A stretch of 26,283 bases of DNA from an uncultured Muribaculaceae bacterium (lineage in GTDB: Bacteria > Bacteroidota > Bacteroidia > Bacteroidales > Muribaculaceae), in the NCBI GenBank assembly GCA_910578035.1, contig CAJTOB010000019.1, positions 19,415 through 45,697 on the forward strand, in the 5' to 3' direction. The position numbers and the translations under genes are program-made. The notes below the pieces were generated by a model that saw only the letters and a list, made by a program, of their open reading frames with translations, was not told the origin of the DNA and searched no databases. Below are positions 8,845 through 16,071 of this stretch, piece by piece; positions within the stretch are counted from its first letter, which is position 1, and every line of letters starts with the position of its first letter.

Positions 8845-9942
8845 ATGAAAAAATTTCTACTTTCATTAGCAGCTGCGACTGCCGTTTTTTCTGCTTCGGC
8901 CGATATGATAGTCGATGCGCAGGTAGACTTCGCAGACTATACCAAATTTCCGTTCTTTGTAATGGGCTATGAGCCGACCATCGACAACGGTATCCTCAAG
9001 GCCGAGTATCCCGGCGAATGGTACCAGTTTTTCGTGATGAACGACCTGAACTTCTCAGAAGGCAAAGAATATACCATCACAACCAAAATAAAGGCAAGCA
9101 AAGCCGGCGAACTCAACGTGCAGCTCGGCGACTGGAGCAATATCCTTGAAAACAAACTATATTTCACCACCGAGTGGACCGAAGCCTCTGTCAAGATGGG
9201 TTCTCCTGCCGTGAGCTCGGGCTTCTCCGTATTCCAGCCCGGAACTTTCGACGGAAGTTTAGAAATCGAATGGGTGCGACTGAGCCATGAAGGAATTCCC
9301 GTAGCAATACCAGAAACGGGCGACATCATAGCCGAATACTATACTCCCGGCTCCGACAAGACCTTAAGCGGCTGGGGCGGTTCGGCCAAATTCGAGAACG
9401 TGACCGAAGACGGCAAACCCTGCCTCAAATTCACCAACGAGACAGCTGCCGAGGGCGCATGGGCCGTACAGATGTCGGTCAACGGTGAATTCAATGCCGG
9501 AACCACCTATTATCTCGGTTTCGATATAAAGGGCGACGCCGCCAAGAATATAGAGGTCAATTTCCAGTCGAACGGAGAAGAAAACGGCACTGCATACTAC
9601 GAAGGCAAAGGCGCTCTCACCAAATTCAACATAACGCCCGAGTGGACTCATGTGATTGTATATGGCGAATGCGCGGCAGGCTCAAATCCCGACCATATAG
9701 CCAACTGCATTCTTTTCAATCTCGGCAAATACGCAGGCACCTTCTTCATGACCAATGTAAAGCTATATACCGAAAGTACGACCGGCGTGTCCGCACCCAC
9801 AGCCGACACTCCATCACACTGGACCGTCTACAATCTTCAGGGCATAAAAGTGCTCGAAACGGATAATAAGGCCGATTTATCCGGCCTCTGTCCAGGTCTC
9901 TACATCGTAAATGGTAAAAAGACAGCTATTCTGAATCGATAA
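8845..9942 (+). CDS. Secreted stand-alone carbohydrate-binding protein: two CBM4/9-like modules plus C-terminal sorting-type tail
   Basis: The protein has 365 residues with a signal peptide (about 1-19, ending 'SASA') and no lipobox. Residues 34-150 match the first CBM inserted in the upstream GH10 over their whole length; shared stretches include 'VMGYEP', 'WYQFFVM', 'SKAG', 'NVQLG', 'GFSVFQPGT' and 'LEIEW'. Residues about 160-310 form a second CBM4/9-like sandwich ('TLSGWGGSAKFENVTEDG', 'YYLGFDIKGDAAKNIEVNF'). The C-terminus (about 325-365, 'WTVYNLQGIKVLETD', 'GLYIVNGKK') resembles the Por/type IX secretion sorting tail common in Bacteroidetes. No catalytic domain is visible. It is probably a released or surface-attached xylan-binding protein that concentrates substrate. 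Hairpins flank the gene on both sides, suggesting an expression level different from its neighbours. Confidence 0.8.
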   Translation: MKKFLLSLAAATAVFSASADMIVDAQVDFADYTKFPFFVMGYEPTIDNGILKAEYPGEWYQFFVMNDLNFSEGKEYTITTKIKASKAGELNVQLGDWSNILENKLYFTTEWTEASVKMGSPAVSSGFSVFQPGTFDGSLEIEWVRLSHEGIPVAIPETGDIIAEYYTPGSDKTLSGWGGSAKFENVTEDGKPCLKFTNETAAEGAWAVQMSVNGEFNAGTTYYLGFDIKGDAAKNIEVNFQSNGEENGTAYYEGKGALTKFNITPEWTHVIVYGECAAGSNPDHIANCILFNLGKYAGTFFMTNVKLYTESTTGVSAPTADTPSHWTVYNLQGIKVLETDNKADLSGLCPGLYIVNGKKTAILNR

Positions 9943-9952
9943 ACTGCAACCC

Positions 9953-9987
9953 GGAGGGTGGGCTGTGTAATTCAAGGCCCACCCTCC
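9953..9987 (+). promoter_or_regulatory. Strong intercistronic hairpin after the CBM gene
   Basis: A perfect 11-bp GC-rich stem (GGAGGGTGGGC at 9953-9963 with GCCCACCCTCC at 9977-9987) encloses a 13-nt loop, 10 nt after the CBM stop codon. Only a short TTA follows, so it is at best a weak or attenuating terminator. It resembles the hairpin before the CBM gene in stem start (GGAGGG) and in lying between two co-directional genes. Confidence 0.6.
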
Positions 9988-10004
9988 TTATCCAATCAAG
10001 AAAA

Positions 10005-11150
10005 ATGAAAAAACCGACGCTCACACTTCTTGCCGCTATCGTCGCAATCTCGGGCATGGCAACAAATCCGGCCGAAGGTATACCGGCAATAACAAACATA
10101 CCCGAAGCTGCATATCCCTGTGTCGACGCCCAGTCGAAAGCGACGTTCAAAATTTACGCCCCCGAAGCAAAGGACATGAAAATAGACATCTGCGGTCGTA
10201 AATATCCTATGAACCGCGCTGCCGACGGCTCGTGGAGCGTCACAACCGATCCTCTCGTAGAGGGTTTCCACTATTATTTTGTGATTGTCGACGGTGTTGC
10301 CGTCAACGATCCAGCCAGCGAGACTTTCTATGGCTGCGGACGGCAGGCCTCGGGTATAGAAATACCCGAAAAGGCCGAAGAAGCCGCATACTACACCTTC
10401 AATAAAGATATACCGCACGGACAAGTGCGTGAATGCCCCTACTTTTCCGAATCAGAACAAGCACAACGGCGCTGTTTCGTATATACACCTGCAGAATATG
10501 AAACCCGCCACGACAAAAAATACCCGGTGCTATATCTACAACACGGCATGGGCGAAGACGAACGGGGCTGGCACGAGCAGGGAATGATGGCAAATATACT
10601 CGACAACCAGATTGCGGCAGGCAAATGTGTGCCCATGATTGTAGTGATGGATTATGGAAACTGCGGATACATACACGGCACTCGCCCGGGAGAAACCCGC
10701 GACGAATTCGGAGCATCGTTCACCCCCATAATGCTCAACGAGCTTATTCCATTCATAGAACAGACATTCCGCGTAAAAACTGACCGCGACAACCGCGCCA
10801 TGGCCGGCCTTTCGTGGGGCGGACACGAAACCTTCCAGATAACTCTCAACAATCTCGATAAATTCTCTCATATAGGCTCGTTCAGCGGCGCTCTCTTCTT
10901 CCTCGCAGATGGTATCGACAAGGCCTGCGGAGGTGTTTTCAACGATGCCGACGCTTTTAACAACAGAGTTCATACTCTTTTTCTCGGCATGGGCAGCGAA
11001 GAGAATTTCGGCAGCGACAAAATCAGCGAAGCACTGAAGCGCGCAGGCATAAACCACACTTATTATATCTCTCCGGGCACACACCACGAATGGCTCACAT
11101 GGCGCCGTTGCCTCAACCAGTTCCTTCCTCTGATTTTCACTTCAAAATAA
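10005..11150 (+). CDS. CE1-type esterase with N-terminal CBM48/E-set domain, probable feruloyl esterase
   Basis: This 381-residue protein has a signal peptide (about 1-20). Residues about 35-120 form an immunoglobulin-like CBM48/E-set domain ('ATFKIYAPEAKDMKIDI', 'GFHYYFVIVDGV'). Residues about 140-378 are an esterase-D-type alpha/beta hydrolase with 'YPVLYLQHGMGEDERGW', the nucleophile elbow 'AGLSWGG' (Ser270) and a C-terminal 'GTHHEWLTWRR' containing the likely catalytic His361. This architecture is common in Bacteroidetes xylan loci, where characterised members release ferulate, and sometimes acetate, from arabinoxylan. The elbow has Trp where Met is more usual. The next gene starts 6 nt downstream, so the two are co-transcribed. 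Esterase class is firm; feruloyl specificity is inferred from domain order and context. Confidence 0.85.
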   Translation: MKKPTLTLLAAIVAISGMATNPAEGIPAITNIPEAAYPCVDAQSKATFKIYAPEAKDMKIDICGRKYPMNRAADGSWSVTTDPLVEGFHYYFVIVDGVAVNDPASETFYGCGRQASGIEIPEKAEEAAYYTFNKDIPHGQVRECPYFSESEQAQRRCFVYTPAEYETRHDKKYPVLYLQHGMGEDERGWHEQGMMANILDNQIAAGKCVPMIVVMDYGNCGYIHGTRPGETRDEFGASFTPIMLNELIPFIEQTFRVKTDRDNRAMAGLSWGGHETFQITLNNLDKFSHIGSFSGALFFLADGIDKACGGVFNDADAFNNRVHTLFLGMGSEENFGSDKISEALKRAGINHTYYISPGTHHEWLTWRRCLNQFLPLIFTSK

Positions 11151-11156
11151 CAACGC

Positions 11157-12530
11157 ATGAAAAATATACTTGCCATTATCACTCTCCTCACGTTACCGGC
11201 GACTGCAACACAGGCCCGTAATCCATTTGTGCAGACCTGCTACACTACCGACCCCGCTCCGATGGTGCACAACGATACTCTATACGTCTACACGGGACAC
11301 GACGAGAACAAGGCCGATTTCTTCTGGATGCAGGAGTGGCGTGTTTACTCCACCACCGATATGGCAAACTGGACAGACCACGGCTCGCCACTCGCCATCG
11401 AGGACTTCGAGTGGGCTGATGACCGCGCATGGGCGCCTCAATGTGTAGAGCGCAACGGCAAGTTTTATTTCTATGTGCCTCTGCATTCCAGACTCAGCGG
11501 CACCATGGCCATAGGTGTCGCTGTCGGAGACTCCCCAACAGGTCCGTTCAAAGATGCGCTGGGCAAACCCCTTGCCGACGGCAGCTGGGATTATATCGAT
11601 CCTACTGTTTTTATCGACAATGACGGTCAGGCCTATCTATACTGGGGCAATCCTGAGCTGTATTATGTGAAACTGAATCCCGACATGATTTCGTTTGAAG
11701 GTGATATTCAGAAGATAGAACAGACACCTGAATCTTTCGGCGAGCCAAAGTTCGTGCCGATGGAAGCCGACAAGAAATATCGCTCCACCTATACCGAAGG
11801 CCCATGGTTCTACAAACGGGGCAAAAAATACTATATGATATATGCAGCCGGCGGAATTCCTGAAAATATATCCTACTCGACTTCAGACAAACCTACCGGT
11901 CCATGGAGATACCAAGGAGTCATAATGCCTCAGACCGACTGGACAAACTCTTTCACCAACCACAGCGGCATTATAGACTATAAAGGCAAAAGCTACTTTT
12001 TCTACCACACAGGCCGTCTTCCCGGCGGCGGCGGCTTTGCCCGCAGCATAGCTGTCGAGCCTTTCGAGTATAATAGCGACGGCAGCATTCCCACTGTCAG
12101 GCCAAGTGAGGTCGGAGCAGAAGCAATAGCATATTTCGAGCCGTTCGGACGCCACGAAGCCGAGACAATGGCATGGTCCGACGGAGTGTCGACAAGACAG
12201 AGCGACGAGACCGGCGTGTATGTGTCGGATATACACAACGGAGACTATACCATGCTCGAAAACGTGAATTTCGGCAGTGGAAATCCTCGTAAGTTCGGGG
12301 CCTCGGTAGCCTCCGGGCGCCGTGGCGGCTCCATCGAAGTGCGCATGGACAGTGTAGCCGGTCCTGTAATAGCCGTTCTCGACGTTCCCGCAACCGGGGG
12401 CTGGGAAAAGTGGCAGTATATCGAAACCGACGCCAGGATTGAGGCACTCGGAATACACGACATTTACTTTGTATTTACCGGCCGTAAAGGCCCTGAATTA
12501 TTCAATTTCGACTACTGGACATTCAAATAA
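11157..12530 (+). CDS. GH43 glycosidase with C-terminal CBM6, probable alpha-L-arabinofuranosidase or beta-xylosidase
   Basis: The 457-residue protein has a signal peptide (about 1-20). The five-bladed GH43 domain (about 22-320) shows the three expected acidic residues: base D32 in 'TTDPAPMVH', modulator D148 in 'WDYIDPTVF' and acid E214 in 'YTEGPWFYK'. Residues about 327-457 match CBM6 ('FGRHEAETMAW', 'GGSIEVRMDSVAGPVIAVLD', 'IHDIYFVFTG'). GH43-CBM6 enzymes usually remove arabinosyl groups from arabinoxylan or trim xylosyl ends; the subfamily cannot be settled by eye. The gene is packed between the esterase (6-nt gap) and the GH5 gene (9-nt gap). A periplasmic or surface location is likely. 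Confidence 0.88.
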   Translation: MKNILAIITLLTLPATATQARNPFVQTCYTTDPAPMVHNDTLYVYTGHDENKADFFWMQEWRVYSTTDMANWTDHGSPLAIEDFEWADDRAWAPQCVERNGKFYFYVPLHSRLSGTMAIGVAVGDSPTGPFKDALGKPLADGSWDYIDPTVFIDNDGQAYLYWGNPELYYVKLNPDMISFEGDIQKIEQTPESFGEPKFVPMEADKKYRSTYTEGPWFYKRGKKYYMIYAAGGIPENISYSTSDKPTGPWRYQGVIMPQTDWTNSFTNHSGIIDYKGKSYFFYHTGRLPGGGGFARSIAVEPFEYNSDGSIPTVRPSEVGAEAIAYFEPFGRHEAETMAWSDGVSTRQSDETGVYVSDIHNGDYTMLENVNFGSGNPRKFGASVASGRRGGSIEVRMDSVAGPVIAVLDVPATGGWEKWQYIETDARIEALGIHDIYFVFTGRKGPELFNFDYWTFK

Positions 12531-12539
12531 GCCGAATAT

Positions 12540-14603
12540 ATGAACACCTTAAAAACATTGATACTATATGCCATACTCTGCATTCTTGCGCCTCTGACTC
12601 TTGAAGCGTGGCCGGGAATGCCAATGCCGGAACTGCATGTCGACGGACGCTATCTGAAAGACTCCGACGGAAACATAGTGAATCTGCACGGCTTCGGGCA
12701 GACCTATAGCCCATGGTTCAACGAACAGAATTCCAAATGGGGAAACTACGACGTAAACGCATGTCTCAAATACAATAAAGAAAAAATAGACCAGCTTCTC
12801 AACGCAGGCTGGAAAATGACATATCTGCGCCTGCACATGGATCCATACTGGTCGAATACACCTGGCAAACCCACCACAGGCGAAAACGACATATCGGCAT
12901 TCGACTTCAACCGCTTCCGCACATACCTCAATTCAGTATTCATACCGATGGCAGAATATGCCATATCAAAAGGCCTTTATGTGGTAATGCGTCCGCCGGG
13001 CGTATGCCCCGAGGAAATTGCCATCGACGATTCATACCATAAATACCTCAAACGCGTATGGGGCTATGTATCCTCTCAGGCAAAACTCAAAAACAATCCT
13101 CACATCATGTTCGAGCTTGCCAACGAACCTGTGAGAATACAGGACACCGACGGTCAATACCGCTCAAACACGGATGGCTGCAACAGGAATCTGACACAGT
13201 TCTTTCAGGAGATAGTCGATCTGATGAGAGGAAACGGCTGCAACAACATACTCTGGATTCCCGGCACGGGCTATCAGTCGCAATATGCCGGCTTTGCCAA
13301 ATATCCTGTAAAGGGCGAAAACATCGGCTATGCAGTACACGTGTATCCGGGCTGGTATGGCAGCGACGCCATCAAGCCAAGCCAGGAACTCGGCGGCAAC
13401 TATGGCGGCGGTTATGAGGCTTTTGCCGCAGGCTGGCGCAACCAGATAGTGCCCGCAGCCGAGATAGCTCCTATCCTCGTAACAGAAATGGACTGGGCTC
13501 CCGAAGATTACAATGCCTCATGGGGCAAAAGTATAACCGGACGCATGCTCGGCGAAGGTTTCGGAGCCAATTTTAAATATATAGCCGACCAGACCGGCAA
13601 CGTGAGTTGGATGATATTCACCGGTGCCGAACATCTTGCCAAATTCGACGGCAAAGCAGGCTTGACAGGGAATTATACTCTATATAACGACCCCGATGCC
13701 TGCCTCTGGCCCGTATATCACTGGTATAAGGAATATGCCGGCGATGATATTGGCGCCCCGGTATCGACAGAACTTTGTCTTTCGCCCCGTGCCGGAAAAA
13801 TCAGCGACGAACAGCGGCTAATGCCAGGCACATGCGCCTCTCTCGCACTCATAGCCGGATATAACGGCTATGAAGACCATATCGATATCGATTTTCAGGT
13901 AGACATAGACAATCCTTCGGTTGTCGCTTGGGATAACGGCTCTTTCAAAGCGCTATCTACCGGCTCGGCCATCGCGACTGTCAGCTACACATATGCCGGC
14001 AAGACCAAAAGTACGGAAATAAAATTCAATTCCACTCTTTTTCCTTTCGTTTCAGGCTATTTCAACCCTTCGATATGGGAAACCGGCAGTTTTGACCCCG
14101 TAACTCACAGCATCACCACAGGGCAGTGGGGATTCGCCGGATGGCAGTATTCATCGGGGCTCGATCTTTCGTCGTACAACTATCTCATAGCCGAACTCGA
14201 CGGCCCCAACGAATGCGGCGTATCATTCCGCGTATTCGACCAGAACAACTATTGGACAGATCCGGCACAGGCCGACTTCGGCAATGCCAAACGTGCGGTA
14301 ATAGACCTCAATAACATGAAAAGCACGAATGGACGCTCCATGGACAAGTCGCACATATATATTGTAGGATTCTGGAGCAACGGAGGCAAGGCATTCCGAA
14401 TCAGGAATGTATTCCCGGCCATGAGTGCTGACGCTTCGGGAATAGACAATATAACACCCGATTCCGGCATCGAAAAGCTGACAGATGTCTATGACATACA
14501 CGGACGTCTTGTGAAAAGAAATGTAAAACTGAGTGACGCACGCGCCGGACTCGCTCCCGGTATCTACATTGCCGACGGACGCAAGATTGCAATAATGCCA
14601 TAA
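12540..14603 (+). CDS. Secreted multidomain GH5 glycoside hydrolase (Big_2-like domain, unassigned beta module, C-terminal sorting-type tail)
   Basis: The protein has 687 residues with a signal peptide (about 1-23). The GH5 barrel (about 30-400) has the acid/base E196 in 'FELANEP' and the nucleophile E316 in 'ILVTEMDW', with 'GYAVHVYPGWYG' between them. Next comes a Big_2-like Ig domain (about 410-497, 'NPSVVAWDNGSFKALSTG'). Residues 501-627 form a beta module that recurs in the next gene product. The tail (about 648-687, 'VYDIHGRLVKRN', 'GLAPGIYIADGRK') resembles a Bacteroidetes sorting domain. Members of GH5 in xylan loci include arabinoxylan-specific endo-xylanases, but cellulase, mannanase or glucanase activity cannot be excluded from sequence alone. 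Clustering favours hydrolysis of substituted xylan. Confidence 0.85.
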   Translation: MNTLKTLILYAILCILAPLTLEAWPGMPMPELHVDGRYLKDSDGNIVNLHGFGQTYSPWFNEQNSKWGNYDVNACLKYNKEKIDQLLNAGWKMTYLRLHMDPYWSNTPGKPTTGENDISAFDFNRFRTYLNSVFIPMAEYAISKGLYVVMRPPGVCPEEIAIDDSYHKYLKRVWGYVSSQAKLKNNPHIMFELANEPVRIQDTDGQYRSNTDGCNRNLTQFFQEIVDLMRGNGCNNILWIPGTGYQSQYAGFAKYPVKGENIGYAVHVYPGWYGSDAIKPSQELGGNYGGGYEAFAAGWRNQIVPAAEIAPILVTEMDWAPEDYNASWGKSITGRMLGEGFGANFKYIADQTGNVSWMIFTGAEHLAKFDGKAGLTGNYTLYNDPDACLWPVYHWYKEYAGDDIGAPVSTELCLSPRAGKISDEQRLMPGTCASLALIAGYNGYEDHIDIDFQVDIDNPSVVAWDNGSFKALSTGSAIATVSYTYAGKTKSTEIKFNSTLFPFVSGYFNPSIWETGSFDPVTHSITTGQWGFAGWQYSSGLDLSSYNYLIAELDGPNECGVSFRVFDQNNYWTDPAQADFGNAKRAVIDLNNMKSTNGRSMDKSHIYIVGFWSNGGKAFRIRNVFPAMSADASGIDNITPDSGIEKLTDVYDIHGRLVKRNVKLSDARAGLAPGIYIADGRKIAIMP

Positions 14604-14613
14604 TCAAAAAACA

Positions 14614-16071
14614 ATGAAATTAACGCGATATATCCTTTCAGCGGTCACAGCCTGCGCCTCACTATTCTCAATGGCGCAGTCCGACCCCGATTTTCATATC
14701 TATTTATGCCTTGGACAGTCGAATATGGAGGGCAACGCGGCCATAGAGCCAATCGACCGGCAAAATGTGCCCGAACGCTTCCGGCTTATGCCGACAGTCG
14801 ATTTCACCTCGCCCGCCCGCACAAAAGGCGAATGGTGCCAAGCCATTCCCCCGCTCGTGCGACAGAATACCGGCCTTACCCCTATCGACTACTTCGGCCG
14901 CACAATGATAGTCAATCTGCCTGACAATATTCGTGTTGGAGTAGTTCCTGTAGCCATCGGTGGCGCTAACATAAAGCATCTCGACAAAGATTTCGATTCC
15001 GCTACTATCGCAAACGAGGCCGAATGGTATAAATCGTTCATGGCGGCATACGACAACGCCCCCTACAAACGCCTCGTAGAGTGTGCCCGCATAGCGCAGC
15101 AGCAAGGCGTGATAAAAGGCATATTGCTTCACCAGGGCGAGACGAACAACGGAGACCGGGAGTGGCCTGCCTATGTAAAAAAAATATACGATGACCTCCT
15201 CACCGACCTCGGTCTTCAGGCCATCGACGTTCCTCTGCTTGCCGGTGAAGTTGTCACAAGCGAGCAAGGAGGCATATGCGGCGGAATGAATGCCATTATC
15301 AATCAGCTGCCGAAGACCATTCCCACCGCTCATGTCATCTCTGCCGGAAATCTTCCGCAGAAAGGCGACGGACTTCATTTCACCGCTCACGGCTATCGCG
15401 TGCTTGGCTGCCGCTATGCCGTCGAAATGCTTGCCACAATGGGCATTAACAATCCCAAAGTGGAATATACCGAAGAAATACCCTTCGAGCCACAACCGAA
15501 CCCGTCGGAAGGCGATTTTACATTTGATTTTGCTTCATTCAATCCTGCGATATGGGAAAATGGAACTTTCGATTCCGGCACAAACACATTCATCGCCGGC
15601 CAGTATGGCTTTGGCGGCTGGGAATACAGCAAACCAATCGACCTCACTGGCTACCGTTACATCATAGCCGAACTCGAAGAGGACGAAAACAACGGCGTCC
15701 AGTTCCGCGTATTCGACACACCAAGCTACTGGGGGAAATCTTATGAGGGAAACTTCAACGGCGGCAAACTGATAGTAGCAGAGATAAACGGCATGATGAA
15801 AAACGAAGCCGGCGGCATAAAGCCACTCGATTCGTCGCAGATATACCGCGTAGGCTTCTGGGCATACGGAGGCAAACCAATAAAGATAAAACATGTATTT
15901 GCGACCAACAACGACCCGTTTTCGATTGTCGGCAATGTCGTGGCTGACAACGTAGACATACGTCCCGGCGTATATGACATTGCCGGATGCAAAGTAGCTG
16001 ATTCCTGGCCTTGCAGCAAACTCGCGCAAGGAATATACATAGTCGGTCAACGAAAAATATTCGTCAGATGA
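14614..16071 (+). CDS. SGNH/SASA-domain carbohydrate acetylesterase (CE6-like), probable acetylxylan esterase
   Basis: This 485-residue protein has a signal peptide (about 1-21). The SASA/CE6 domain (about 24-278) shows block I 'LCLGQSNMEGN' with nucleophile Ser36, 'AIGGANIKHL', 'GILLHQGETNN' and the final 'GDGLHFTAHGYR' supplying D252 and H255. Family members annotated as sialate O-acetylesterases include characterised acetylxylan esterases; in this locus removal of acetyl from xylan is the natural reading. Residues 301-430 repeat the beta module of the upstream GH5 protein. The end (about 452-485, 'GVYDIAGCKVAD', 'LAQGIYIVGQRK') looks like a sorting tail. The stop codon overlaps the GH97 start as ATGA, pointing to translational coupling. 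Confidence 0.85.
   Translation: MKLTRYILSAVTACASLFSMAQSDPDFHIYLCLGQSNMEGNAAIEPIDRQNVPERFRLMPTVDFTSPARTKGEWCQAIPPLVRQNTGLTPIDYFGRTMIVNLPDNIRVGVVPVAIGGANIKHLDKDFDSATIANEAEWYKSFMAAYDNAPYKRLVECARIAQQQGVIKGILLHQGETNNGDREWPAYVKKIYDDLLTDLGLQAIDVPLLAGEVVTSEQGGICGGMNAIINQLPKTIPTAHVISAGNLPQKGDGLHFTAHGYRVLGCRYAVEMLATMGINNPKVEYTEEIPFEPQPNPSEGDFTFDFASFNPAIWENGTFDSGTNTFIAGQYGFGGWEYSKPIDLTGYRYIIAELEEDENNGVQFRVFDTPSYWGKSYEGNFNGGKLIVAEINGMMKNEAGGIKPLDSSQIYRVGFWAYGGKPIKIKHVFATNNDPFSIVGNVVADNVDIRPGVYDIAGCKVADSWPCSKLAQGIYIVGQRKIFVR

Noticed and set aside
16011..16067. Upstream start for the GH97 gene
   Set aside because: It would overlap the esterase by 61 nt and place a basic, non-signal sequence before a normal signal peptide; the ATGA start at 16068 fits better.
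14614..16071. Sialate O-acetylesterase acting on sialic acids
   Set aside because: The SASA domain name suggests it, but no sialidase or sialic-acid genes are nearby and every neighbour is a xylan gene, so a carbohydrate (xylan) acetylesterase is the better reading.
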